Of a stretch of 64,000 nt of DNA, positions 1-9,067 are shown piece after piece. Position 1 is the first letter of the stretch. Each line of letters starts with the position of its first letter. Made by a program: the position numbers and the translations under genes. The stretch is from DATHTS01 sp041940425. GTDB taxonomy: Bacteria; Acidobacteriota; Blastocatellia; Pyrinomonadales; Pyrinomonadaceae. The stretch is taken from NCBI GenBank assembly GCA_041940425.1, contig JBGTSF010000020.1:3611-67610 (forward strand). The letters run 5' to 3'. A model generated the notes under the pieces. That model saw nothing but the letters and a program-made list of their open reading frames with translations. It did not search any database and was not told the origin of the DNA.

Positions 1-1
1 G

Positions 2-1186
2 GGCGCGACCGCTTATCAGGTTTTGAAACGCAAGATCGGCAATGCCGGTGTGCGCGAACAAAACGGCGAACGCGCATTTAACGACGGCGACGAATCAACG
101 ACCGGCTTTCGCCACGTTGCGTTTGTTGACGGAAATCAGCTTTCGTTTGAAGACAAAGGCAAAATTCAGGAAGTTTTCGCGCCCGCAGGTTTGAACAATC
201 TGTTTGACAGCGAATATGCAGTGAGAGCAATCGGCGTTAATTCGACCGGACAGCTTGGCTGGTCTGCTCTGTCGGGTTCGGTTCGTCCGACGACGCAGAG
301 ACAGGACTTGACGACGCAGATTGATTCGGCGATCTCGAACGTTTCGTTCTCGAACGGTGTGTTCGCTTTCGATAATAAATTGACGAATGCGCGCGGCGCG
401 TTCTCGTTCGACCAAACGGTTTACGCTCCGATCGAATTCCAGATCACGAGCATTTCCAGCCCGACCGTGACGGTCAGAAACGCCGACGCGAACGGCAATA
501 CCTTTATCTACAATCAATCGCTCGCTCTCGGCGCGACTTCAAACGCGAAACGCTTTGAATTTAACAACCCGATGGCGCAGCTCTTTACCTTCGACGCGAA
601 GATTTACGCCAACGCGTTTGCCGGTTCGATGGGCGGCACGGGTTCACAGCCGGGCGACGGCACGAGCAATCCGCCCGCGCCGGTTTCCTATTCGTTCTTT
701 AACGAAACGCACACCGGAACGCTCGTCTTCGGCGAGCCGACGGCGACCGTCGGCGACAGCGCGACGTGGGGCGATCCGGCGTTCAAGGGAATTACGTGGG
801 ACGAAATCGCCATCACGACCAAATCCGACGCTCTGTTCCTCGAAGCCAATCTGAGTTCATTGACCGCGATTGATATGGACTTCGAACTTCGCACGACGGA
901 CGGACAGATTCTCTCGTCGTCAGCCGGTTTCACGGCGACCGAAAGAGTTTCCGCGCCCGTCCAGCCGAACACGACATACATTCTGCGTGTCAACGGATTC
1001 GCGCACGGTCCGGCGGATTACACGATTGCCGTCAAGCAGTTCCTGCCGAGCGGTTCGCCGAACGCCAACGACGGCACAGCCGGAACAAGCTCGCCGACCG
1101 GCGGCACGAGCGGCATCGTTTCCAGAATGGTTCGCTTTACGGTCAATCCCGTAACCAAGAGCGTAACCTTCAAGCTCCTCAAGTAA
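2..1186 (+). CDS. C-terminal part of a secreted multidomain protein (5' end outside window)
   Basis: The frame is open from the first bases (reads GATAYQVLKRKIG), so the gene starts before the window and the TTG at 23 is not a believable start. About 395 residues are visible. The first ~95 look like the end of a fibronectin type III-like module (YAVRAIGVNSTGQLGWS). Residues ~215-350 form a beta-rich region ending ADYTIAVKQF, similar to PPC-type pre-peptidase C-terminal domains. The protein ends FTVNPVTKSVTFKLLK and has no cysteines in the visible part. The context (a secreted subtilisin follows) and composition suggest an exported protease or adhesin tail. The catalytic part, if any, is not visible, so the function is not assigned. 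Confidence 0.75.
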   Translation, partial: GATAYQVLKRKIGNAGVREQNGERAFNDGDESTTGFRHVAFVDGNQLSFEDKGKIQEVFAPAGLNNLFDSEYAVRAIGVNSTGQLGWSALSGSVRPTTQRQDLTTQIDSAISNVSFSNGVFAFDNKLTNARGAFSFDQTVYAPIEFQITSISSPTVTVRNADANGNTFIYNQSLALGATSNAKRFEFNNPMAQLFTFDAKIYANAFAGSMGGTGSQPGDGTSNPPAPVSYSFFNETHTGTLVFGEPTATVGDSATWGDPAFKGITWDEIAITTKSDALFLEANLSSLTAIDMDFELRTTDGQILSSSAGFTATERVSAPVQPNTTYILRVNGFAHGPADYTIAVKQFLPSGSPNANDGTAGTSSPTGGTSGIVSRMVRFTVNPVTKSVTFKLLK

Positions 1187-1208
1187 TTTGAGGCTGAAAA
1201 CAAAGGGG

Positions 1209-1243
1209 AAAAGCGAATCGGACCAAAAATCCGGTTCGCTTTT
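1209..1243 (+). terminator. Rho-independent terminator after the first gene
   Basis: The arms 1209-1222 and 1230-1243 are complementary over 14 positions with one G:T wobble around a 7-nt loop, and the hairpin ends in a T run. It lies 23 bp after the stop codon of the upstream gene. Confidence 0.8.
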
Positions 1244-1345
1244 TAATATTTCAAGTTTTCTCAAGTTTCGCTCAAGTAAATCTCAAGCCTTGAAGTGTAA
1301 CTTTACAATCAGAGCAATAGAAAAGATTTTTGAGGAGCGAAAAAG

Positions 1346-3733
1346 ATGAAAAAATTATTTTACGTTATAGCGACATTGGTTCTGGTTCTGAGTATGCAGG
1401 CGGTTTTACTCGCCGCGCCGAAAGTTGACGCATTGCTGAACAATCAGGTCAGCGCCGCGCCGCTGTCATTAACGCCGGTTGTTATTACTTTTAACAATAA
1501 ACCGACGAGCGCGGATTTTCTGATGCTGCGTTCGCTCGGCATCACGGGCGGCTATAAAACGCGCGAACTGCCGATGGTTTTGACTTTAGTCAATAAAACG
1601 CAGTTGAACGCTTTGAAACAAAAAAACAATATCCGCTCGCTCTATGCCAACCGCATTTTTCGCTCATTTAACAACGAAAGCCGGAAATTTATCGGCGTTG
1701 AAAATCTCGTCCGCGATCTGGACGTTACGGCGCGCCTGCAGACGGGCATGCCGGTTTCGGGAAAAAACATCGGCATCTCGTATATTGATACGGGCATTGA
1801 CGCGACGCATCCCGATCTGAAACTAGGCGAAAACGTCATTCAGAACGTCTTTTTCCCGACCGCCGAGATTCCTTTAAACTTTCCCGCAGACTTTTTCCCG
1901 ATAGTCCCCGTTGAGAACGTGCCGATCAGTGACGTGGAGGGCGGACACGGCACGTTCGGCGCGGCGATCACCGCCGGAACGGGCGCGGCTTCGGGCGGTT
2001 TTTACGCCGGAGTCGCTCCCGGCGCAAAGCTCATCGGTCTGACAGCCGGAAACGATGTCGGTCTTTCGACCTTCGCCATCGTTCAGGCGATGGACTACAC
2101 TCTGTCGAATCAGTTTCGCTACAATATCCGAGTCTGCAACAATTCCTACGGCACGACGCTCGCCGATCTGCCGTATGATCCGAATGATCCTATCAACACG
2201 GCGACCCGCGAGATGCACGATAGAAATATCACGGTCGTCTTTGCCGCCGGAAACGACGGCGACGCGCCCGATATGATCAATCCGTTTTCGGTCGCCCCGT
2301 GGGTTATCTCGGTTGCGGCAGGCGAAAAACGCGGTCTCGGAACGCCGGCTGACTTTTCGTCGCGCGGCAACGACAACGGTACGGGAACGGACACGCCGGG
2401 ACAGCCCGCCGACCCCGACGCATTGCCTAACTTGCGCCCCGACCTGATCGGTTCGGGCGTGGACATCAAATCCGCCCGCTCGAAAGCGCCGGGCGTGACG
2501 AACGTCGCCGGAACGATCCCGATCTTTGTCGGCGCGAACGATCTGACGACGATTCCGCCCGCTTATCTGCCGTATTACACGACTTCGCGCGGAACGAGTT
2601 TTTCGACGCCGCAGGTTTCGGGCGTGGTCGCGCTGATGATGGAAGCCAATCCGCTTTTAACGCCTGATGAAGTCGTTACAATTTTGCGCCAGACCGCCAA
2701 CCCGATGCCGTATGAAGAAAGAGTCGTCGGCGCGGGATATGTTGACGCGCACAATGCGGTTCGCGCCGCGCTTCAACTTTCGGGCGTTCCGCATCCGGCG
2801 AATCTTTTCCCGGTTGACGATCCGAACGCTCCGCAGGTCGTTGACGCGAGAGACGACCAGCTCGGCACGACCGCGCAGGACATTATCTCGGCGAATTTCA
2901 GATACAGCGCGGCTACGAATCAATTAATTTACACTCTGACGGTTGCCGATCTTTCGGTCACAACGCCGAATATGCGCTGGACTCTGACTTCGGCTTTCGG
3001 ACAGACAAAAGTTTTCGTTACGGCTTCGATCGAAGAACTGGCGACAACCTACGAATACGGAAAGATCACGACCTTAGCGACCGGCACGCAGAATCAGGAA
3101 ACGATCGGCGCGGCTGATTCGGGCGAGATCGTCGGCAACCAGATCATCATCAAACTCAGTTTGGACAAGATCAATGCGGCGGTCGGAAGCAATGTTCTCG
3201 GCACTGTCTCGACCGGAACGGATGTCAAAGCGCAGATCATGATCGGCTCGTCTCTGAGCGGCGGATTATTGCTCGCTTCGGATACGGCGACCGGCTCGGA
3301 TTTCAATGTCAGCGACAACCAGACAAATCCGACGCCGACACCGACACCGACTCCGACCGAAACGCCGACGCCGACGCCGACGCCTGAACCGACGGCAACG
3401 CCGAATCCGACACCTGAACCGACACCCGCGCCGCAGGCGAATAACGGCAGGTTTGAAGAGCGTTATTCGGACACCATCCACGTCGGTCAGCAGTCGGTCG
3501 AGATCGGTTTCAGCGTCAGAAGCAATTATCTCGACGCGCAGATCAATCAAAATCACGGCAACCAGCAGATTTATTTTGAACTTCTGGACGAAAGCGGCAA
3601 CGTCATCGCCGTCGCTTCCGACCGGAAAATTCTGCTCCAAAATCTGACGCCCGGAAATTACATCTATCGCGTGCGAGGCAATGTAGCGAAGGCAGTTGAT
3701 TTCACGATCAAGAGCGGTCAGGGAAGAGACTAA
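1346..3733 (+). CDS. Secreted subtilisin-family serine protease (S8)
   Basis: A 795-residue extracellular endopeptidase precursor. Residues 1-24 form a signal peptide (KK, then a hydrophobic stretch ending LLAA). A propeptide-like stretch follows to about residue 115. The catalytic triad is visible: Asp148 in YIDTGIDATHPDL, His201 in GGHGTFGAA and Ser418 in RGTSFSTPQVSG. The oxyanion region appears as FAAGNDGDAPD near residue 300. Residues ~655-697 are a Pro-Thr repeat linker encoded by an alternating ccgac(a/g) tract. A C-terminal beta domain of about 95 residues follows, probably for anchoring or substrate binding. The start is supported by a GGAG box in ttttgaggagcg just upstream and by the signal peptide. 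It is a single-gene unit flanked by terminators. The protease assignment is firm; the substrate is unknown. Confidence 0.95.
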   Translation: MKKLFYVIATLVLVLSMQAVLLAAPKVDALLNNQVSAAPLSLTPVVITFNNKPTSADFLMLRSLGITGGYKTRELPMVLTLVNKTQLNALKQKNNIRSLYANRIFRSFNNESRKFIGVENLVRDLDVTARLQTGMPVSGKNIGISYIDTGIDATHPDLKLGENVIQNVFFPTAEIPLNFPADFFPIVPVENVPISDVEGGHGTFGAAITAGTGAASGGFYAGVAPGAKLIGLTAGNDVGLSTFAIVQAMDYTLSNQFRYNIRVCNNSYGTTLADLPYDPNDPINTATREMHDRNITVVFAAGNDGDAPDMINPFSVAPWVISVAAGEKRGLGTPADFSSRGNDNGTGTDTPGQPADPDALPNLRPDLIGSGVDIKSARSKAPGVTNVAGTIPIFVGANDLTTIPPAYLPYYTTSRGTSFSTPQVSGVVALMMEANPLLTPDEVVTILRQTANPMPYEERVVGAGYVDAHNAVRAALQLSGVPHPANLFPVDDPNAPQVVDARDDQLGTTAQDIISANFRYSAATNQLIYTLTVADLSVTTPNMRWTLTSAFGQTKVFVTASIEELATTYEYGKITTLATGTQNQETIGAADSGEIVGNQIIIKLSLDKINAAVGSNVLGTVSTGTDVKAQIMIGSSLSGGLLLASDTATGSDFNVSDNQTNPTPTPTPTPTETPTPTPTPEPTATPNPTPEPTPAPQANNGRFEERYSDTIHVGQQSVEIGFSVRSNYLDAQINQNHGNQQIYFELLDESGNVIAVASDRKILLQNLTPGNYIYRVRGNVAKAVDFTIKSGQGRD

Positions 3734-3750
3734 ACAATAGGCAAAAAACT

Positions 3751-3793
3751 AAAAAAGTCTGCTATATTCGTTTTGAATACGGCAGACTTTTTT
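3751..3793 (+). terminator. Terminator hairpin abutting the next start codon
   Basis: Perfect 12-bp arms (AAAAAAGTCTGC at 3751-3762 and its complement at 3782-3793) enclose a 19-nt loop. It is a typical terminator for the protease gene, but its distal T run touches the ATG at 3794. Confidence 0.7.
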
Positions 3794-4282
3794 ATGTCCG
3801 AAAAATATTACGAATTTGTAACCGTCTGGCGATTTGACGCGCCGATTGAAGAAGTTTGGAAGGAAATCAAAAATTCCGAAACGTGGAGCGATTGGTGGCG
3901 CGGCGTTTTAAAGGTCGAAAAATTAAAAGACGGCGACGCTGACGGCATTGGCGCGGTTCACCGTTCAACGTGGAAAAGCGCGCTTCCGTATAAATTGATT
4001 TTCGATTCGGAAACGGTTCGCGTCGAAAAGCCGAATCTCATCGAAGTCCGCGCCTTCGGCGAACTTAGCGGGCGGGGAATCTGGACTTTAACGGCGGAAA
4101 ATGAAAATACGACGCGCATGCAATACGATTGGAAAGTAAAAACGACGAAAGCGTGGATGAATTTTCTCTCGCCATTTGCAAAACCTTTTTTCCGCTGGAA
4201 TCACGACGTAATTATGAATTGGGGCGGCAAAGGTTTGGCAAAGAAATTAAATTGCAGATTGCTTGAATCAAAAGAAAATTAG
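3794..4282 (+). CDS. SRPBCC (START/polyketide cyclase-like) family protein
   Basis: A 162-residue soluble protein of the SRPBCC ligand-binding fold. Visible hallmarks are the N-terminal strand EFVTVWRFDAPIEEVW followed by a helix with SETWSDWWRGVL, a middle beta sheet, and a long C-terminal helix around KAWMNFLSPFAKPFFRW. Such proteins bind hydrophobic ligands or act as small cyclases or hydrolases; nothing here fixes the ligand. The ATG at 3794 is preferred over the in-frame TTG at 3773 because the family starts at this strand and the upstream codons lie in a terminator stem. No clear ribosome binding site is visible because of that hairpin. The stop codon overlaps the first bases of a hairpin repeat. 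Confidence 0.75.
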   Translation: MSEKYYEFVTVWRFDAPIEEVWKEIKNSETWSDWWRGVLKVEKLKDGDADGIGAVHRSTWKSALPYKLIFDSETVRVEKPNLIEVRAFGELSGRGIWTLTAENENTTRMQYDWKVKTTKAWMNFLSPFAKPFFRWNHDVIMNWGGKGLAKKLNCRLLESKEN

Positions 4283-4357
4283 CCGCGAACAAACACGAAA
4301 CTTCACGAAAAATAATTAAAAAGAACTTTCGTGTTTTTTCGTGTTTTTTCGTGGCTA
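4280..4357. repeat. Mirrored short-tandem-repeat hairpin (cacgaaaaa type)
   Basis: Arms of 31 nt (4280-4310 and 4327-4357) match as inverted copies at about 26 of 31 positions. Each arm is built of tandem CACGAAA-type units. It sits between convergent genes, and its left arm begins in the stop codon of the SRPBCC gene. It may also serve as a bidirectional terminator. Confidence 0.7.
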
Positions 4358-4364
4358 AAAAATT

Positions 4365-6029
4365 CTAATCAGCCAAAACCGGAATTGCTGGGCGCATTTT
4401 CGGCTGCGGAATTTCAACCGATTCGGGAACGGAGTATTTGCCCGGTTTTCTTAGATCGAGATACAAACGACGCTGCAGAATACTTTCGGGAAAATGCGCC
4501 AGACGCATTAATGGATATTTCATTTGTTTGCCGAAAAGCTTGCGTCCCATCGCGTAATAATAGATCGGCACGCCGAGATTGAAACGGCGTTGGAAAGCCG
4601 GATCGCTGCGGTAAAAATCGAGATTGTAACGCCAGCAGGTAAAGAAAAATTCCCATTGCAGTTCGGTCAGTTTGGCGAGTTTCGCGCTTTCCTGCTCGCC
4701 CATTCTGGTTTCTTCGAGCGGCACGAAAAGCGTCGGGATCGCCACCCATTTCGCGTCCTTCAAAGCGTGCAGAAGATCGAGCGATTTTTTCGTGTCGTCT
4801 TCGGTTTCGCCCGGCAGACCGACGATGAACGTCGTGAACGGAAACCAGTTGTGCCGGTTCATCAAATCCATTCCTTTGAGGACGACTTCGTGCCATTGCT
4901 CGGCTTTATACGGGTAAGCCTTGCCTTTCATAAATTGGTTGAAGAGACGCGGACTTCCGGTTTCGAGACCGATGAAAAGGCTCGAATACCGTTTGTCGGG
5001 ATGCGTCGAAGCCGGATGCCGGTGAATCGAAAAATCTACGGCGTAAGGCGAAAGTTCTTCCAAAAGTTCGGGATTGCGGACGATCGGCGACATCGTGCCG
5101 TGCGAGAGCATCAGATTTTTTACGCCCGGAACTTCCGTGATGGATTTGAAAAGATTTTTCAGCGCGGGAACATTCGTTTCAAAGCGCGGACCTTGCTCGT
5201 AAAGAAAAATGTCTTCGGTCGTGATCATGATCGTTTCCGCGCCCTGCTCGACCTGCACGCGGACGTTTTCCAAGATATGTTCGAGCGGCAGACTGCGACC
5301 TTTTCTGAGAGCGATCGAGCAGAATTGACAGCCGCGACCGCAGCCGCGCGTAACTTCGACCACACCGAAGGTCGAGCGGTTTTTCGTTACCGGAATATTT
5401 TCCATTTTCGGCGAATCGCCTTCGACTTTTCGCGGCAGAGATTCGCCGCGCACGGCGCGTTCGAACAGATCGAGAACAAGGTCTTCGGCTTCGCCTTCGA
5501 CGATGCAGTCAATTTCCCATTCGTCCTGCAAATTTTTCTTTTCGATCTGCCACGAACCCGGACCGCCGACGATTAATTTCAAATGGTCTTTGTGTTTTTT
5601 GATCGCTTCGTGCGTGATCAGTCTTTTAAATTCCGCCGCATTGATCGGTTCGGTTTTTTTGCCGTAAAAATGAACGTAAACGTCGGTCGCAAACGTGATT
5701 CCCAAAGGATTATGCGCGTGAACGCCGATTACGCGCGTATCTTCGCCGACAAAAAGATCGAGTTGGTCGGGATAGCAGACGGCGATGTCATCGGCGGAAA
5801 ATTTTTCCAGCAGAATTGATTCGACAACGCGCAGACCGTTCGGCACGGCGACCGCCTGCCCGTCTTCGCGGACTTCGTTTTGCCAGTTCACGTCAATCAT
5901 ATAAAACGGAAAACGCGAATAGCGCGACGGCAGAGTTCCGAGAAGCATCTGCCGCCAGGTGCTGCTCAAATATTCTGAAGACTCCGACGTGCTGGCGGCT
6001 AAAACGATCTTTTTTCCACGGTTATTCAT
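4365..6029 (-). CDS. B12-binding-domain radical SAM protein
   Basis: A 554-residue radical SAM enzyme with an N-terminal cobalamin-binding-like domain (~residues 5-200) and the cluster motif CGRGCQFC (Cys230, Cys234, Cys237, CX3CX2C). GLETGSPRLF and FIVGLPGETEDDT are typical later TIM-barrel motifs. The N-terminal block PDQLDLFVGEDTRVIGVHAH followed by NPLG resembles, from memory, the family that includes archaeal GDGT ring synthases (Grs); that similarity is an inference. The cluster motif predicts 5'-deoxyadenosyl radical chemistry, often methylation or C-C bond formation. The start ATG at 6029 gives a full-length family member. It stands alone between a convergent SRPBCC gene and a terminator. 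The substrate is unknown. Confidence 0.85.
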   Translation of the reverse strand: MNNRGKKIVLAASTSESSEYLSSTWRQMLLGTLPSRYSRFPFYMIDVNWQNEVREDGQAVAVPNGLRVVESILLEKFSADDIAVCYPDQLDLFVGEDTRVIGVHAHNPLGITFATDVYVHFYGKKTEPINAAEFKRLITHEAIKKHKDHLKLIVGGPGSWQIEKKNLQDEWEIDCIVEGEAEDLVLDLFERAVRGESLPRKVEGDSPKMENIPVTKNRSTFGVVEVTRGCGRGCQFCSIALRKGRSLPLEHILENVRVQVEQGAETIMITTEDIFLYEQGPRFETNVPALKNLFKSITEVPGVKNLMLSHGTMSPIVRNPELLEELSPYAVDFSIHRHPASTHPDKRYSSLFIGLETGSPRLFNQFMKGKAYPYKAEQWHEVVLKGMDLMNRHNWFPFTTFIVGLPGETEDDTKKSLDLLHALKDAKWVAIPTLFVPLEETRMGEQESAKLAKLTELQWEFFFTCWRYNLDFYRSDPAFQRRFNLGVPIYYYAMGRKLFGKQMKYPLMRLAHFPESILQRRLYLDLRKPGKYSVPESVEIPQPKMRPAIPVLAD

Positions 6030-6130
6030 ATTCGATTTTCTTTTAGGGTTTCAAGATGATTTCGCTTATTGTATGCAATTTACGCCGTAAATATCAATTT
6101 TTAAATTTTTCGCTTTAATTTCGGAAAATA

Positions 6131-6158
6131 AAAAAGGCGAGATTATCTCCCGCCTTTT
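6131..6158 (-). terminator. Terminator of the S9 peptidase transcript
   Basis: The sequence AAAAGGCG...CGCCTTTT forms a hairpin between the stop of the S9 peptidase and the start of the radical SAM gene. On the minus strand it ends in a T run. Confidence 0.65.
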
Positions 6159-6182
6159 CATGTTTCGTGATGTTTTACGACT

Positions 6183-8177
6183 TTACTTTTCGCCGAGATA
6201 TTTTTCAAACCAGTCGAGATTCGACTGCATCGCGGCGACCTGCATTTTCGGTTCGTTCGGTCCGTGCGGTTGGCGCGGCAGAACGATCATCCGAACGGGA
6301 ACGCCCTGCTGCCGGAGCGCGTTGTAAAATTCGTAGCCCTGCGAGATCGGCACGCGCACGTCGGCTTCGCCGTGCTGTATCAAAGTCGGAGTCGAAACGC
6401 CTTTGACATTGAACATCGCCGAGTGTTTGGCGTAGATTTCGGGATCTTCCCAGCTTTGCCCGCCGAAATAATCGGGAACGAACGACGGAATATCAGCCGT
6501 GCCGTTAAAGCTCATCAGATTCGTCACGGGCGCGCCGGCTGACGCGGCTTTGAAACGCTTGGTCTGCGTAACGATCCAGCTCGTCATAAATCCGCCGTAA
6601 CTCCAGCCCATCACGCCGAGACGATTTTCGTCCGCCACGCCCATTCCGATAACTTTATCAACGCCGGTCATCAAATCCTGAAAATCGCCGCCGCCCCAAT
6701 CTTTAATGTTGGCGCGGCGAAATTCCGTGCCGTAACCGCTTGATCCGCGCGGATTCGGACGCAGAATCGCGTAGCCTTTCTGCGCGAAAGTCGCAATCGG
6801 ATAAACTCCGCGACCGCCGATATAAGTTTTTTGAAAAACCCCGGCAGGTCCGCCGTGGATATTCAGGATCAGAGGAACTTTTGTTCCCGCCTGATAACCG
6901 ACCGGATAAGTCAGAAGTCCTTCGATCTCGCGCCCGTCTTTGCTTTTCCAGCGAATCACTTCGGTTTTGCCGAACGGCATTTTCGACATTTCGGCGTTGA
7001 CGCGGCTGATCTGCACGGGTGAGAATTTTTCGATCTTTGAAACAAAAACTTCGGGCGGAGTTTCGCTTGTTTGACTGACAAAACCGAACATCGTTCCCGA
7101 ACGGTTAATCGTCAGACCGCCGAGAACTTCGTCCGTTTCGTTGATCTCCGAGATTTTGTTTGCCGCCACGTCAATCGCGTAAACCCGCGTTCCCGTGCCT
7201 TTCGCTTCGCTGAAATAGACGCGCTTGCCGTCCGAAGACCAGCCGGCGACATTCGGCTGACCGTCGTGCGATGCGGCTAAAATTTTCGGCTGACCGCCCG
7301 CGACGGAAAAAATCTGAATCGTATTGCTCTGCGCCCAACGAACCGGAACGTCGCTGACCGACATCGCAATTGATTTTCCGTCGGGCGAAAAAACGGGCGA
7401 CGATTCGGCGGCTTCCGATTTGACGAACGCGGTCGCTTTTCCGCTCGCCACATCGAGCAGGGAAACGTCCGACGTAACCCAATCGTTGACGATGGGCGAT
7501 CTCGTATGACTAAAAACGATCCATTTGCCGTCAGGCGACCAATCGAAACCGCCGACATTATAGTTTTCATTCGTCAGTTTGCGCGGTTCGCGTTTGCCGC
7601 TTGCGTCTTTCATCACCGGAACGACATACAGCCGCGACATTTTGTAATTTTCGTCAACCCATCGAAAATCGTTTTTGCCCTTGTCGTTTTTTTCCTCGTC
7701 TTCATTCTTCGTGTCGGACATCGTATAGGCGATCCAGCGTCCGTCAGGCGACCAATCGAAATTTGAAATACTGCCTTTCAGATCGGTCAGAGGTTCGGCT
7801 TCGCCGCCGTTCAGACGCAAAAGATAAAGGTTGTTTCTGTTGTCTTTGCGGTTTGAAGTAAATGCCAGCCAATTGCCGTCGGGCGACCATTTCGGATTCG
7901 ACGAAGATTTGTCGCCGAACGTAACCTGAAAAGCCTCGCGTCCGTCCGTGTTCGCCATCCAGATCTGCGTTACGAATTCCGATTTGTCGGCGGTCATCAC
8001 GGCTTCGTTGACCGTGTAAGCGACGCGCCTGCCGTCGGGCGACACCTGCGCCGCGCCGACCGCCTTTGTTTTGACCTGCATTTCAGGCGTCCAGTTCGCC
8101 TGCGCGTTTGTTTCGCCGAACAGAAAAACGGAAATCGCGCAGACGAAAAATAAAGTTTTTATTCTCGAAAAACTCAT
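6183..8177 (-). CDS. Secreted S9 family prolyl oligopeptidase-type peptidase
   Basis: A 664-residue exported dipeptidyl/acylaminoacyl-peptidase-like enzyme. A signal peptide (~1-25, ending ETNAQA) is followed by a beta-propeller built of PD40/WD-like repeats (SPDGRRVAYT, SPDGNWLAFTSN, SPDGRWIAYT, SPDGKWIVFS; ~30-390). The C-terminal alpha/beta-hydrolase domain has Ser526 in GWSYGGFMT, Asp606 in HGEADVRVP and His638 in QPHGP, the complete triad. It would cleave short peptides in the periplasm or outside the cell. It starts 14 bp after the metallo-beta-lactamase-like gene, so the two are probably co-transcribed. A terminator follows. The assignment is firm; substrate preference is not deducible. 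Confidence 0.95.
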   Translation of the reverse strand: MSFSRIKTLFFVCAISVFLFGETNAQANWTPEMQVKTKAVGAAQVSPDGRRVAYTVNEAVMTADKSEFVTQIWMANTDGREAFQVTFGDKSSSNPKWSPDGNWLAFTSNRKDNRNNLYLLRLNGGEAEPLTDLKGSISNFDWSPDGRWIAYTMSDTKNEDEEKNDKGKNDFRWVDENYKMSRLYVVPVMKDASGKREPRKLTNENYNVGGFDWSPDGKWIVFSHTRSPIVNDWVTSDVSLLDVASGKATAFVKSEAAESSPVFSPDGKSIAMSVSDVPVRWAQSNTIQIFSVAGGQPKILAASHDGQPNVAGWSSDGKRVYFSEAKGTGTRVYAIDVAANKISEINETDEVLGGLTINRSGTMFGFVSQTSETPPEVFVSKIEKFSPVQISRVNAEMSKMPFGKTEVIRWKSKDGREIEGLLTYPVGYQAGTKVPLILNIHGGPAGVFQKTYIGGRGVYPIATFAQKGYAILRPNPRGSSGYGTEFRRANIKDWGGGDFQDLMTGVDKVIGMGVADENRLGVMGWSYGGFMTSWIVTQTKRFKAASAGAPVTNLMSFNGTADIPSFVPDYFGGQSWEDPEIYAKHSAMFNVKGVSTPTLIQHGEADVRVPISQGYEFYNALRQQGVPVRMIVLPRQPHGPNEPKMQVAAMQSNLDWFEKYLGEK

Positions 8178-8191
8178 AGATTACCTCCGAA

Positions 8192-9064
8192 TCATTTTTG
8201 TTTTGCGGTTTCAAGACGCAGTTTGTCCTGAAACGCTTTGCTCGTTCTTTCAATAAACTTTTGATACCCGTTCGGGTCAATAAACGGATTCGTTCGCGCT
8301 CCGGCACGGAGTTTTGCGGCTTTTTCCGTCAAATCGAAAAACTGCCCGTGCGAAGACAGGAAAATATCGGGTTTGATTTCCGAAAGCGTTTTGAATGTTT
8401 TTGCAAAATCTTCGGCGATGCGCGGATAACCAGAATTGTTGACCAGTGCGTAATCGAGTAGCGATACACTGCTGACAAAAGCCGTCTTGTATTTTTTGCC
8501 GCCGTCCGAAACGTCCATTGTCCAGCTTGTCGCGCCTTTCGTATGCCCGAACGTAAAATGCGTTTTCAAAACCGTATCGCCTAATTTTATTTCCTGACCG
8601 TCTATTAAATGCGCGTCAACTTTGACGGGCGCGAACGAAAAATTTTTGTCGCCGCCGAAACGAAAATCGCTCGCCCCGCCGTCTTCCAAAACTTTCGCGT
8701 CGGGCGGGCTGGCGTAAAGTTTTGCTTTCGTCAAATTTTTGATTTCCGAGAGTCCGCCGCAATGATCGTAATGCGCGTGATTGATGAGCAGAATTTTGAT
8801 GTCTTCCAATTTAAAACCGAGCCGTGCGACATTCGCTTTGATCTGCGGAACGGTTTCCTCGAATCCCGCGTCAATCAAAATATGTCCCTCCGGCGTGGTT
8901 ATCAAATACGACGTAACGTCCGACGCGCCGACATAATAAATATTCCCGATGATCCTGAACGGTTCGACCGGTTGGTTCATTTTACGGTCGTTTTCATTTT
9001 GTTGGGCGCAGTTTGAGATGGCGGAAATTAAAATAAGAAAAACGGTTAAAATTTTTGGATGCAT
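8192..9064 (-). CDS. Subclass B3 metallo-beta-lactamase-like lipoprotein
   Basis: A 290-residue MBL-fold hydrolase. The N-terminus carries a signal with a lipobox-like end (ISNC), suggesting a lipoprotein. The zinc motif is His96-Ala-His98-Tyr-Asp100-His101, followed by HFTFGHTKGATSW and the late FLSSHGQFFDL, the pattern seen in subclass B3 enzymes. It could hydrolyse beta-lactams. Other B3-like proteins act on acyl-homoserine lactones or other substrates, so a resistance role is an inference. It sits in a tight run: STAS gene, 3 bp, this gene, 14 bp, S9 peptidase. The start ATG at 9064 fits the signal peptide. Confidence 0.85.
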   Translation of the reverse strand: MHPKILTVFLILISAISNCAQQNENDRKMNQPVEPFRIIGNIYYVGASDVTSYLITTPEGHILIDAGFEETVPQIKANVARLGFKLEDIKILLINHAHYDHCGGLSEIKNLTKAKLYASPPDAKVLEDGGASDFRFGGDKNFSFAPVKVDAHLIDGQEIKLGDTVLKTHFTFGHTKGATSWTMDVSDGGKKYKTAFVSSVSLLDYALVNNSGYPRIAEDFAKTFKTLSEIKPDIFLSSHGQFFDLTEKAAKLRAGARTNPFIDPNGYQKFIERTSKAFQDKLRLETAKQK

Positions 9065-9067
9065 AAT

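Noticed and set aside
3306..3647. Arg-rich overlapping frame in the protease linker
   Set aside because: It is the out-of-frame translation of the Pro-Thr repeat coding region.
4524..5576. Long plus-strand frame of 350 codons
   Set aside because: It lies entirely antisense to the B12 radical SAM gene, has Phe/Arg-rich composition typical of complementary-strand reading, and has no ribosome binding site or motif.
8192..9064. Proven antibiotic resistance gene
   Set aside because: Motifs show the B3 metallo-beta-lactamase fold, but sequence alone cannot show beta-lactam hydrolysis.
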